Shown here piece after piece: positions 23,604-31,543 of a DNA stretch of 35,150 bases. The DNA is from Bradyrhizobium jicamae (GTDB taxonomy: Bacteria; Pseudomonadota; Alphaproteobacteria; Rhizobiales; Xanthobacteraceae), in the NCBI RefSeq assembly GCF_001440395.1, contig NZ_LLXZ01000081.1:23088-58237 (forward strand). The letters are read 5' to 3'. Numbering within the stretch: the stretch's first letter is position 1; the number at the start of each line of letters is the position of its first letter. Both the position numbers and the translations under genes were made by a program. A model generated the notes under the pieces. The model was not told the DNA's origin, searched no databases, and saw nothing but the letters and a program-made list of their open reading frames with translations.

Positions 23604-23731
23604 TGATGACTTTTCTTCGAATCGTCATCCCGCTTTATCTTTTTGTTTGAGATGATCTCCGCAACGCATTCGCGTTTGTCGCGAGGGAAAACCGCTACTC
23701 ACTTTCTCCGGATCATGCTCTGGCGCCTAGA
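23604..23731. repeat. Diverged dispersed repeat (TTTTTGTTTGAG... type)
   Basis: It contains TTTTTGTTTGAGATGATCTC, then GGAAAACCGCTACTCACTT and TCTCCGGATCATGCTCTG in the same order as the widespread rhizobial element that I recall (TTTGTTTGAGCATGATC, GAAAACCGCT, CACTTTTCCGGATCATGCT). The middle has drifted. No coding function. Confidence 0.6.
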
Positions 23732-23756
23732 TTTTCGATTAGGACAACTCTGCTGT

Positions 23757-23770
23757 TTGATCTATATCAA
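23757..23770. promoter_or_regulatory. FNR/FixK-type binding site
   Basis: TTGATCTATATCAA matches the FNR/FixK consensus TTGAT-N4-ATCAA perfectly. On the plus strand, AAAATACT (23791-23798) lies where a -10 element would be for a class II activator site centred at -41.5, giving a start near 23805. The next supported plus-strand gene is the zinc-ribbon gene at 24016. A minus-strand reading towards the DUF3551 gene is possible but has a weaker -10. Confidence 0.6.
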
Positions 23771-24015
23771 CCTCAGGTAGCTCATGCATGAAAATACTCG
23801 CCAGAGATCGGTAAGGCGGAGTGACCGAATACTGCACGTTGGATCAATAGCAAACGCTGCCGGTTTCCCGCTTCGATGTAAATGCGACCGCAGCTTGCCG
23901 GCACCCACCCGCCAGGCGTGCTCGTGCGCCGGCGAGACCCCGGGGCTCACCCCTCAAACGGCCAGGGCGGTCTTGCTGGCAGGTCGCATTATGTGGGCCA
24001 AAGGAGGGGCATCCC

Positions 24016-24186
24016 TTGGAGACGATACATCTGGACTGTCCGAGATGCGGACGGAAAATGATCCTGGTCACAACGCGCGACGGCAAGAGCCCTGCGATCA
24101 CGCAGTGCCCGACATGTGATCGCCCGGACCCGCTGAAATCCGAAATCGTCGAAGGCTGGATCAGCGCGCTTCGGCCGCCAGCGTGA
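24016..24186 (+). CDS. Small zinc-ribbon protein, 56 aa
   Basis: A short gene found by reading the frame: TTG start at 24016 with a near-perfect ribosome site AAGGAGGGG (24001-24009) six bases upstream, and a TGA stop at 24184-24186. The 56-residue product has two CxxC knuckles 20 residues apart, CPRCGRKM and CPTCDRPD, so it should bind one zinc. The tail is DPLKSEIVEGWISALRPPA. Cytosolic, with no signal peptide. I recognise no named family; the layout resembles small zinc-ribbon proteins of Bradyrhizobium. It is convergent with iclR, 9 bases between the stops. An FNR/FixK-type box 245 bases upstream could control it. Confidence 0.82.
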   Translation: METIHLDCPRCGRKMILVTTRDGKSPAITQCPTCDRPDPLKSEIVEGWISALRPPA

Positions 24187-24195
24187 CACGCGGGC

Positions 24196-24999
24196 TTAGA
24201 CCTCGTCGGTAATCTCGCTCCTGCTGTCGCTGTCGGCTTGCAGAATTGTTTCCGAGAGCAGGGCGGCGGCTCTCTGGAGCGGAGCGATGAAGCGGTCAAG
24301 ATCGACATAGCTTACTCTCGCGACCGGGACAGATACGCCCAGGCACGCAATCAACTCGCGATCGGGCGAGACGATGGGGACGGCGCACCCAACGACGCCC
24401 TTCACATATTCTTCGTTGGTTTTGGCCCAACCGTGACGCCGCGTCTCCTCGAGCACTTTCATCAACGCCTCGGGATCAACGATGGTGTTTTCCGTATACT
24501 TCGTCAGCGCAAGCGCGCGCACCAGCTTCTCGCGCGCCCTCTCGGGCAGGCGGCTCATGTAGATCTTGCCCGTCGAGGTGCAGTGTAGCGGAGCGGCTTC
24601 GCCCGGATTGAACTGGAGCCCCTGCGGTTGCGACACGCGCACACTGTCGACGTAAGCCACGACGTTGTCGCGTACGACTCCGATCTCGCACTGCTCGCCG
24701 ATTTCGCCCGCGACCGCGCGAAGCACGGCATGCCGGCGCGCCGTGCGAAAGGCGGCGCCGATCACTTTCGCGGAAAGCGCGACGAGCTGATTGCCGACGA
24801 CATATCGCTTGGTCCCGAGTGCCTTCTGAAGAAGCCCACGCGCCTCGAGGTTTCCGATCAGCCGATGCGCCGTCGGCAGGGGGAGCGAAAGCGATTGGGC
24901 GATCTCCGCCACCGAAACGGCTTTGGTTTGCTCGGCGACATGCCCGACGATGGAAAAGGCCCGGTCAAGCGGCCCATCGGCTTTCGTTCGCCCAGTCAC
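24196..24999 (-). CDS. IclR-family transcriptional regulator
   Basis: A 267-residue regulator. The N-terminal IclR winged helix comprises PLDRAFSIVGHVAEQTKAVS, VAEIAQSLSLPLPTAHRLIG and LEARGLLQKA. The C-terminal IclR effector-binding domain includes YVDSVRVSQPQGLQFNPGE, APLHCTSTGKIYMSRLPE and the terminal SVPVARVSYVDLDRFIAPL. Effector and mode (activator or repressor) are unknown. I use the GTG at 24999 because GGAGA precedes it at the right spacing; a GTG at 25059 in the same frame would add 20 residues with no clear ribosome site. It is divergent from the aminotransferase-ABC transporter operon, which it most likely controls. Confidence 0.92.
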   Translation of the reverse strand: MTGRTKADGPLDRAFSIVGHVAEQTKAVSVAEIAQSLSLPLPTAHRLIGNLEARGLLQKALGTKRYVVGNQLVALSAKVIGAAFRTARRHAVLRAVAGEIGEQCEIGVVRDNVVAYVDSVRVSQPQGLQFNPGEAAPLHCTSTGKIYMSRLPERAREKLVRALALTKYTENTIVDPEALMKVLEETRRHGWAKTNEEYVKGVVGCAVPIVSPDRELIACLGVSVPVARVSYVDLDRFIAPLQRAAALLSETILQADSDSRSEITDEV

Positions 25000-25040
25000 T
25001 GTGTATCTCCGGTCGCTGACGGCTAGTAATAAATTATCAT

Positions 25041-25055
25041 TTTTCGGAATGAAAA
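25041..25055. promoter_or_regulatory. Candidate IclR operator
   Basis: TTTTCGGAATGAAAA contains a perfect 5-base inverted repeat (TTTTC-N5-GAAAA) in an AT-rich stretch. It lies in the 245-base gap between iclR and the divergent aminotransferase gene. Size and place suit an IclR-type operator, but no consensus for this regulator is known. Confidence 0.35.
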
Positions 25056-25244
25056 CCACTCAAATATGGAAAATGCGTTAGACAGCGATCCGGCCGTGCC
25101 CGTATCGTTGGCGATGCCAGCGGGTGAACAGAATTTGTGCAGTGCACAGCCGTCGTCTCAGGGAATTCCCCGCCACTTTCGAAATTTCGTTCCGCTCTTG
25201 GCCTCGGCCCAGGCGTGACAGCGTGCTCAGCAGGAGAGGTTGGG

Positions 25245-26405
25245 ATGTCTCGTCATTACGACGTGCAGGCCGTGCGGAGGGAATTTCCGGCCGCCGACAG
25301 GATGGTCTACCTCGACTCCGGGTTTCAGGCTCCGCTCGCGCGCCCGGTGAAGGCGGCCATCGAGCTTTTCCTTCGCGAAGGGCTGGAGACGGCCGGACCG
25401 AAGAGTGTCTGGCTCGATCGTGTCGAGGAGACACGCGCCAGGGGCGCCCGCTTTCTGGGCGTATCTGCGCAGGAGATCGCGTTCACCAAGAACACCTCTG
25501 AGAGCATGAACATTGCGGCCAACGCGCTGCCGCTGCGTGCCGGCGACAAGGTCCTGATGATCCATGGCGATCATCCGAACAACGCCTACGCCTTCCTCAA
25601 CCTGCAAAGGAAGGGCGTCGAGGTGCGGTTCGTTCCAATGACTGACATCGTCGATGCGGCGAGCTTTCTTCCGCATATTGACGAGAAGACGCGCGCGATC
25701 TCGATGTCGCACGTGACCTTCCACGCGGGTCACCGCTTCGACATCGCAAGCATCGGCGCCCTGTGCGCGGACAAGAAGCTCTACTTTGCCGTCGATGTGA
25801 TGCAGGCGATCGGCGTCGTGCCGATCGATGCCAGGGCCATGCAGGCGTCCTTTGTCGGCTCGGGGACCCACAAGGGATTGCTCGTTCCGCAAGGACTGGG
25901 ACTCCTTTATTGGAACAAGGCCCTGAACGAGCTTGAGCCGACGTATCTGGCGACCGCCAGTTTGGCCGAGCCTCCTGCCGATCTCATCGCTACATCGGAA
26001 ATCCTGGCGCCGGCGCCGACAGCGCGGCGCTTCGAACTCGGCAACTTCAACCTGCCGGCGATACATGCGCTCGGCGCGGCCATAGACATGATCGAGCAGA
26101 TCGGCGTGCAGAACATCCAGAACCATTGCTTCGATCTCGGCGATCATCTGATCGCCCAACTGGATGAGCTCGACATTCGCCTCGTTGGTCCACGCGACCG
26201 ACGGCACCGCGCGCCGCACATCTACGTCATCGGTTTGCCTGCTTCTGAATGGCTTGGCTACTTCGAGCAGAACGGCGTGCGTGTTTCTCCCGAACGTGAC
26301 GGCATCCGGGTGTCGTTCGGCATGTTCAACACGATCGCCGACGTCGATCGCCTGGTCGAGCTTATCCGCAAGCGCGGCCTGAAGACGTCATCCAGAGCAG
26401 CTTAG
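25245..26405 (+). CDS. Class V aminotransferase (PLP-dependent)
   Basis: A 386-residue fold-type I PLP enzyme of the class V group (cysteine desulfurase/isopenicillin N epimerase-like). The Schiff-base lysine is Lys210 in GSGTHKGLLVP. Asp184 and Gln187 in AVDVMQAIG contact the cofactor, and MSHVTFHAGHRFD is the strand before them. The N terminus VYLDSGFQAP and the FTKNTSESMNIAA phosphate-binding turn are typical. No desulfurase Cys loop is evident, so sulfur transfer is unlikely; lyase, transaminase or epimerase action is open. The start ATG 25245 has AGGAG 8 bases upstream. It is the first gene of an operon with the ABC transporter, so its substrate is probably the imported amino acid. Confidence 0.92.
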   Translation: MSRHYDVQAVRREFPAADRMVYLDSGFQAPLARPVKAAIELFLREGLETAGPKSVWLDRVEETRARGARFLGVSAQEIAFTKNTSESMNIAANALPLRAGDKVLMIHGDHPNNAYAFLNLQRKGVEVRFVPMTDIVDAASFLPHIDEKTRAISMSHVTFHAGHRFDIASIGALCADKKLYFAVDVMQAIGVVPIDARAMQASFVGSGTHKGLLVPQGLGLLYWNKALNELEPTYLATASLAEPPADLIATSEILAPAPTARRFELGNFNLPAIHALGAAIDMIEQIGVQNIQNHCFDLGDHLIAQLDELDIRLVGPRDRRHRAPHIYVIGLPASEWLGYFEQNGVRVSPERDGIRVSFGMFNTIADVDRLVELIRKRGLKTSSRAA

Positions 26406-26434
26406 ACCTTCGATCACAGAGGAGGATGCAGCAA

Positions 26435-27337
26435 ATGAGGAAGTTCGTACGCCTACTGGGGCTTTTGCCAGGCGTCCTGGCGATGGGCGCCATGGTCGCG
26501 CCGGCTGCCGCAGCTGATAGCCCGACGCTGACCAAGATCAAGTCCAGCGGCGCCATCACGATAGGCTACCGCGAGGCCTCCATTCCCTTTTCCTACCTCG
26601 GCGCCGATCAAAAGCCCGTCGGATTCTCGCTGGACCTTTGCGCAGCTATCGTCGAGCAAATCAAGGCGGAGCTGAAGCTGCCCAGCCTCTCCGTCAGCTA
26701 TACGCCAGTGAACTCGTCCAACCGGATTCCGCTCATTCAGAACGGCACCGTCGATATCGAATGCGGAGGAACGGCCAACGACAGGAAACGGCAGGAGCAG
26801 GTCTCGTTTTCGGTCGCGACGTTCGTCAGCCAGCCTCGCTGGCTCGTCAAGGCCGATGGTGGCCTGAAGAGTGCTGCCGACCTGAAGGGCAAGACGATTG
26901 TCGTCACCCAGGGCTCCAACGCCGTCGGCTTCGCCCAGGCCGTCAACGCCAAGGAGCAGCTTGGCCTCAACATCGTGCAGGCAAAGGACCATGCGGAATC
27001 GTTCCTGATGCTGAACACCGGCCGCGCGGTGGCCTTCATGGAGGACGATATCCTTCTCGCGGGTCTCAAGGCTGCCGCACCGAATCCGAAAGCATTGGGG
27101 TTTCTTCCCGAAGGTTACGCCAAGATTTTCTACGGGTTGATGTTCACGAAGGGCGACGCCGGGTTCAAGGCACTCGTCGACGACGTTCTCTCGAAGCAGA
27201 TGGCATCAGGCCAGTTCGAGAAGACGTATGCGAAGTGGTTCACCGGCCCGATTCCGCCGAAGGGCGAGAATCTCGCTTTCCCGCTGACGGATGCCCTCAA
27301 GGCCAGGATCGCGCAACCGAGCGACGCAGTCGACTAG
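26435..27337 (+). CDS. Polar amino acid ABC transporter, binding protein
   Basis: A periplasmic substrate-binding protein of 300 residues (GltI/family 3 type). The signal peptide is residues 1-27 (MRKFVRLLGLLPGVLAMGAM, cleaved near AAA-DS). The mature protein carries the family 3 signature around GYREASIPFSYLGADQKPVG and FSLDLCAAIVEQI, the ligand Arg region ECGGTANDRKRQEQVSFS, and the second lobe beginning LKGKTIVVTQGSN. It is closest in layout to glutamate/aspartate-type binding proteins, but the ligand is not certain. The GGAGG at 26421-26425 fits the ATG at 26435; the ATG at 26426 abuts it and is unlikely to be used. It follows the aminotransferase gene by 29 bases. Confidence 0.94.
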   Translation: MRKFVRLLGLLPGVLAMGAMVAPAAAADSPTLTKIKSSGAITIGYREASIPFSYLGADQKPVGFSLDLCAAIVEQIKAELKLPSLSVSYTPVNSSNRIPLIQNGTVDIECGGTANDRKRQEQVSFSVATFVSQPRWLVKADGGLKSAADLKGKTIVVTQGSNAVGFAQAVNAKEQLGLNIVQAKDHAESFLMLNTGRAVAFMEDDILLAGLKAAAPNPKALGFLPEGYAKIFYGLMFTKGDAGFKALVDDVLSKQMASGQFEKTYAKWFTGPIPPKGENLAFPLTDALKARIAQPSDAVD

Positions 27338-27407
27338 TCCGGCGCGGCACGCGCGTCGATCCTGTACAAGGTGATCGTCGTTCGCATCTGTAACCGTGAG
27401 GCTCGCG

Positions 27408-28202
27408 ATGTTCGGAGTTCTTTTTGAACAGACGGCGGACGGCCAGCGCTACATCGATTGGCTGTTGTCGGGTCTCGGTTGGACACTGGCGCTGGCGTTC
27501 TTCGGCTGGTGGATTGCGTTCGCAGTAGGCGTCGTCGTCGGCATCGGCCGGACCGTACGAAATCGGTTCTTCGCAGCGCTGGCCCGGATGTATGTCGAGA
27601 TCTTCCGGAATATCCCGGTGCTGGTGCAGATGTTTCTCTGGTACTTCGTGCTGCCGGAGATTCTTCCTGACACGCTCGGAAACGCGATCAAGCAGATACC
27701 ACCGCCCTGGGGATCGTTCTTTCCGGCGCTGCTGTGCCTGGGTCTGTACACCGCGGCCCGCATCGCAGAACAGGTTCGTGCCGGGATCGAGGCCTTGCCG
27801 AAGGGGCAGGCCGAAGCGGCCAACGCGCTCGGGCTTGGCGGATATCTGACCTATCGATACATCATCATTCCGCAAGCGCTGCGCCTCATCGTGCCGAGCC
27901 TGACCAGCGAGGTGATGGGCATCTACAAGAACACGTCGGTTGCCCTGACCATCGGCCTGATGGAGTTGACCGCTCAGGCGCGTCAAATCAGCGAAGTCAC
28001 GTTTCAGACCTTCACCGCCTTCGGCGCCGCGACGCTCATCTACCTTGCGCTCGCGTTGATCGCCTATCAGTCGATGATGCTCATCGACAAGGCCGTGCAC
28101 ATTCCGGGCACCGCCCACGCGAGGGACATCGCCGATCAGGAACTGACGGCAGAGGTGCAGCAAGACGGCGTCGTGCCCGATGCCATGGAGGTCGTGAAAT
28201 GA
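27408..28202 (+). CDS. Amino acid ABC transporter permease 1
   Basis: A 264-residue inner-membrane permease of the HisM/GltJ type. The N-terminal part has DWLLSGLGWTLALAFFGWWI and VEIFRNIPVLVQMFLWYFVL. The conserved cytoplasmic EAA loop that docks the ATPase is GIEALPKGQAEAANALGLGG. The periplasmic insert after LPEILPDTLGNAIKQI is typical of GltJ. The ATG at 27408 is 70 bases after the binding-protein gene and has a GAGG ahead. The last four bases overlap the start of the second permease (ATGA), so the two are translationally coupled. Confidence 0.94.
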   Translation: MFGVLFEQTADGQRYIDWLLSGLGWTLALAFFGWWIAFAVGVVVGIGRTVRNRFFAALARMYVEIFRNIPVLVQMFLWYFVLPEILPDTLGNAIKQIPPPWGSFFPALLCLGLYTAARIAEQVRAGIEALPKGQAEAANALGLGGYLTYRYIIIPQALRLIVPSLTSEVMGIYKNTSVALTIGLMELTAQARQISEVTFQTFTAFGAATLIYLALALIAYQSMMLIDKAVHIPGTAHARDIADQELTAEVQQDGVVPDAMEVVK

Positions 28203-28894
28203 ACAGCCTCGATTTCTCGATCATCCTGCAGGCGTGGCCCTATCTCTGGTCGGGGTTGCTGTTCTCCCTCGCGCTGACTGCGGTGGCTTCCATCATCGGC
28301 CTCATTCTCGGGACCTGCTTCGCATTGGTGCAGCATTTTGAGGTGCCGGTCGTCAGCCAGATCGTGCGCGGCTACATCGCGGTGATGCGGTCGATCCCGC
28401 TCATCCTCGTCCTGTTCTGGTTCTTCTTCCTGGTGCCGATCGTGCTTGGGCATCTCAGCGGCAACGGCCGTCCGATTCCGATCGGCGCCACCTACACGGC
28501 CTTCATCACGTTCGGCCTGTTCGAGGCGGCCTATTATTCGGAGATCATTCGCGTCGGATTGCGCGCGGTGAACAAGGGCCAGTTCGAAGCGTGCCAGGCG
28601 CTCTCGCTGTCCACCTTCGACACCTACCGGAACGTGATCCTGCCGCAGGTGTTCCGTGTGGCCAGCCCGATCATCCTGAGCCAGACCATCATCCTGTTTC
28701 AGGATACGTCGCTGGTCTACGTTCTTTCGCTCACCGACCTGCTCGGCGCGGCTTCGAAGCTCGCGCAACTCAATGGCCGCCTCGTCGAAATGTATCTCGC
28801 CGTGGCCGTGGTCTACCTCGTCATTAGTTCGGCCGCCTCCCAGTTCGTCGCGTCGCTCCGAAAGCGGTACGCGCTCGCTGGCGTGCACCGGTAA
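28199..28894 (+). CDS. Amino acid ABC transporter permease 2
   Basis: A 231-residue permease of the HisQ/GltK type, partner of the preceding one. Its start ATG overlaps the TGA of permease 1. It has about five TM segments ([40 protein letters not shown]) and the EAA loop [20 protein letters not shown]. The two permeases form the heterodimeric channel of a glutamate/aspartate-type importer. Full length, nothing odd. The frame is open far upstream, but that part is permease 1 in another frame. Confidence 0.94.
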   Translation: MNSLDFSIILQAWPYLWSGLLFSLALTAVASIIGLILGTCFALVQHFEVPVVSQIVRGYIAVMRSIPLILVLFWFFFLVPIVLGHLSGNGRPIPIGATYTAFITFGLFEAAYYSEIIRVGLRAVNKGQFEACQALSLSTFDTYRNVILPQVFRVASPIILSQTIILFQDTSLVYVLSLTDLLGAASKLAQLNGRLVEMYLAVAVVYLVISSAASQFVASLRKRYALAGVHR

Positions 28895-28952
28895 TCGATC
28901 GGCTGTCCGAAGGCCAGGAGCTTTCTCTGGCCCTCACATCTGGAGGACGAAC

Positions 28953-29723
28953 ATGCTGTATGAAATCGGAGCTCCCCCGGCGGAGCGGTCTTCCCCGATC
29001 GTGGTCGTGGAAAGCCTGGTGAAACGGTTCGGCAGCTTTGCCGCCCTGAACGACATCAATCTCACGGTGGCGAAGGGAGAAAAGATCGTGCTCTGTGGGC
29101 CGTCAGGCTCCGGCAAGTCGACGCTGATCCGGTGCATCAACCATATCGAGAAGCATGATGGCGGCCGGATCGTCATCGACGGGATCGAATTGACCGACCG
29201 CATGGCCGACATCAACAGTGTGCGCTGCGAAGTCGGCATGGTGTTTCAAAGCTTCAACCTGTTTCCGCACCTCTCGGTCGTCGAGAACTGCATGCTGGCT
29301 CCGATGAAAGTCCGCGGGCTTTCACGGCCGGAAGCGCATGACCGCGCGATCGGCCTGCTGAGGAAGGTGCGCATCCACGACCAGGCGAACAAATACCCCG
29401 CGCATCTCTCGGGCGGCCAGCAGCAGCGCGTAGCCATCGCACGCGCCCTGTGCATGCAGCCGAAGATCATGCTGTTCGACGAGCCGACTTCCGCGCTCGA
29501 TCCGGAGATGGTCAAGGAGGTGCTCGAAACGATGGTGGAACTCGCGCGGGAGGGAATGACCATGGTCTGCGTCACGCACGAAATGGGTTTTGCGCGCGAA
29601 GTCGCCGATCGCGTGGTCTTCATGGATCGAGGCTCGATCGTCGAAGAAGGCGATCCCGACACCTTCTTCAGCGCCCCTCGCACGGAACGAGCGAAGAGCT
29701 TTCTGAGCCAGATCGTCCACTAG
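28953..29723 (+). CDS. Amino acid ABC transporter ATP-binding protein
   Basis: The 256-residue ATPase of the importer (GltL/HisP type). Walker A is GPSGSGKS at 49-56, the Q-loop is Gln99 in [12 protein letters not shown], the signature is LSGGQQQ at 152-158, Walker B is [12 protein letters not shown] at 173-184, and the switch His209 is in [13 protein letters not shown]. It is complete. The ATG at 28953 has GGAGG upstream. It is the last gene of the aminotransferase-transporter operon. Its TAG stop (29721-29723) overlaps the stop codon of the convergent amidohydrolase gene by two bases, so there is no room for a terminator between them. Confidence 0.96.
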   Translation: MLYEIGAPPAERSSPIVVVESLVKRFGSFAALNDINLTVAKGEKIVLCGPSGSGKSTLIRCINHIEKHDGGRIVIDGIELTDRMADINSVRCEVGMVFQSFNLFPHLSVVENCMLAPMKVRGLSRPEAHDRAIGLLRKVRIHDQANKYPAHLSGGQQQRVAIARALCMQPKIMLFDEPTSALDPEMVKEVLETMVELAREGMTMVCVTHEMGFAREVADRVVFMDRGSIVEEGDPDTFFSAPRTERAKSFLSQIVH

Positions 29724-30517
29724 ATCCGTTGCTGTGCGCGCAGCATGGGCTCGATCTCGCCCAGAACCCGTGTCAGCCGGTCCGCCCATGCCTTCTCGCC
29801 GGCTTCATCCTCGATCAAATCCTGCCGGATCTCGATCCCCGTGTTCATCAGCCCGCGCGCTTCGCCGTGGACGGGGATCGTGTAATCGGTCTCGTCGCTG
29901 ACCGCATAGGGCTCGTTGTCGCCGACCACGAGGTCGCCCTCGGCGCGCAATAGCTTCAACAGCAGCGGCGGCAGATGCGTGTCGCGGTGGTAGAGCGTGC
30001 CGATATGCCAGGGCCGCGCGATCCCGGCATAGACGGGCGTAAAGCTGTGCAGCGACACCAGCACCGTCGGCATGCCTTTGCTGCCGCGTTGGTCGATGAT
30101 CTCGCCGATGCGGCGGTGATAGGGGTCGAAGATCTGCGCGCGCCGGATCGCGGCGGCCTCGCGCGAAAGGCCTTCGTTGCCGGGTATCGTGGTCGCCTCG
30201 CTGATGCGCGGGATCGAGCTTGCGACATGGGGCGGGCGGTTGCAGTCGATCACCAGCCGCGAGTAGCGCTGGGCGATCAGGTGCGCATCGAGGTGCTTCG
30301 ATAGCCGTTCCGCGACGCCGGCGATGCCGATGTCCCAGGCGATATGGCGCGTCAGTTCGCTCTCGCTCACGCCGAGATCGCCGAGCGCGGACGGAATAAG
30401 CCTGCCGTAATGGTCACATGTGAGCAGAAACGGCGACCGGCCCGCCGCATTATGTTCATGTACCGGAGGAACATCTTCTGCGCTGAGGAGTAGGCCTGTG
30501 CCTGCAGAGTCGTTCAA
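29720..30517 (-). CDS. N-formylglutamate amidohydrolase-like protein
   Basis: A 265-residue protein of the N-formylglutamate amidohydrolase (HutG-like) family, zinc-dependent hydrolases. Family blocks are [19 protein letters not shown], then [24 protein letters not shown], and [14 protein letters not shown], with the His and Asp residues expected to hold the metal. It may hydrolyse N-formyl- or N-acyl-glutamate-like amides, but no histidine-degradation genes are nearby, so the substrate is uncertain. There is no ATG at the right place. The TTG at 30517 has AAGGA about 7 bases upstream and I use it. A much longer frame on this strand is an antisense shadow of the transglutaminase genes. Confidence 0.85.
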   Translation of the reverse strand: MNDSAGTGLLLSAEDVPPVHEHNAAGRSPFLLTCDHYGRLIPSALGDLGVSESELTRHIAWDIGIAGVAERLSKHLDAHLIAQRYSRLVIDCNRPPHVASSIPRISEATTIPGNEGLSREAAAIRRAQIFDPYHRRIGEIIDQRGSKGMPTVLVSLHSFTPVYAGIARPWHIGTLYHRDTHLPPLLLKLLRAEGDLVVGDNEPYAVSDETDYTIPVHGEARGLMNTGIEIRQDLIEDEAGEKAWADRLTRVLGEIEPMLRAQQRI

Positions 30518-30619
30518 ATCATTTTCCTTGAGCCAGTGCCTATCGAAGCGGCAGCCCGATCTACAATTGAGCAGGATTCGGCCTAGATGAGACCTACCAG
30601 AATCGACGATTGTTTGACG

Positions 30620-31540
30620 ATGCCGCTCCTGACGATCAATCACAAGACCGTTTATCGCTATACGCGCCCGGTCGCGTTCGGCGAACACCGCATCATGCTG
30701 CAACCCTTGCCGGGGCATGACCTGCGCATCCGCGCCAGCCAGCTCGAGATCGCGCCGAAACCGATGCAGCTCCGCTGGATCCACGACGTGTTCGGCAACA
30801 GCGTGGCGATCGCGACCTTCGATGAGCGCGCCGACACGCTGTCGTTCACCGCGACCGCCACCGTCGAGCACAGTCCCGCTGAAGAGTTCGCGCTGACGCC
30901 GGACGATCCGGCCTATTTCTATCCGTTCCTGTATGACGACGAGGAATTTCCGGACCTGTTGCAGTTCGTCACGCCGCAATATGGCGATCCCAATGGCGAG
31001 CTGTCGGCCTGGGCGCGACAATTTCTCGACGCCGAGGCGCCGACGCCGACGTTCAAGATTCTCAGCGGCATGACGCACGGCATTCGCAGGGCTTTCGCCT
31101 ATCGCAAGCGCCATGAGCGGGGCACCCAGCATCCGCTCGACACGCTGCAGACCGGATCGGGCACCTGCCGCGATTATGCGCTGTTCATGATCGAGGCGCT
31201 GCGCCGGCTCGGCATCGCCGCGCGCTTCGTCTCCGGCTACATCTTCATTCCCGGCGACGGCGTGGATGGTTATGTCGGCGGCGGTTCGACCCATGCCTGG
31301 GTGCAGGTCTATCTGCCGAGCGCGGGATGGATCGAATTCGATCCGACCAACGGGATCGTCGGCACCCGCGATCTCATCCGCGTTGCGGTCGCCCGCGATC
31401 CGCGCCAGGCGATCCCGCTGCACGGGACGTATCTGGGCTCGGCGGATGCATTCGTCGGCATGGAGGTCGATATCAGCGTCGTCGCGGCCGGCGAAGAAAT
31501 GGAAGCGTGGGACGGGACCCGGCAGGTGGAAGAGGTCTGA
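30620..31540 (+). CDS. Transglutaminase-like cysteine protease, copy 1
   Basis: A 306-residue protein with an N-terminal beta domain (TINHKTVYRYTRPVAFGEHR, MLQPLPGHDLRIRASQLE) and a transglutaminase-like core. The catalytic triad is present: Cys183 in GSGTCRDYALFMIEALRRLG, His225 in GGSTHAWVQVYLP and Asp241 in WIEFDPTNG. Bacterial members are peptidases or amidases rather than cross-linkers, and are often encoded in tandem; no signal peptide is seen. I place the start at ATG 30620 (MPLLTINHK), the usual family beginning; ATG 30587 would add 11 residues. The next gene begins 3 bases after its stop, so they are one operon. Confidence 0.93.
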   Translation: MPLLTINHKTVYRYTRPVAFGEHRIMLQPLPGHDLRIRASQLEIAPKPMQLRWIHDVFGNSVAIATFDERADTLSFTATATVEHSPAEEFALTPDDPAYFYPFLYDDEEFPDLLQFVTPQYGDPNGELSAWARQFLDAEAPTPTFKILSGMTHGIRRAFAYRKRHERGTQHPLDTLQTGSGTCRDYALFMIEALRRLGIAARFVSGYIFIPGDGVDGYVGGGSTHAWVQVYLPSAGWIEFDPTNGIVGTRDLIRVAVARDPRQAIPLHGTYLGSADAFVGMEVDISVVAAGEEMEAWDGTRQVEEV

Positions 31541-31543
31541 TCC

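Larger units (their letters stand above)
23519..24015. other. Intergenic region: repeat and FNR/FixK-type box
   Basis: About 500 bases between the DUF3551 and zinc-ribbon genes. The part around 23604-23731 reads like a diverged copy of the common rhizobial element whose consensus includes TTTTTGTTTGAG, ATGATC, AAACCGCT and TCCGGATCATGCTCT. The FNR/FixK-type box at 23757 is listed separately. Plus-strand frames opening at 23784 give no protein I recognise. Confidence 0.5.

Noticed and set aside
23784..24119. A 111-codon plus-strand frame after the FNR/FixK-type box
   Set aside because: No clear ribosome site, and its ATG would precede the predicted transcript start. The translation is Arg/Cys/Ser-rich and overlaps the better-supported zinc-ribbon frame.
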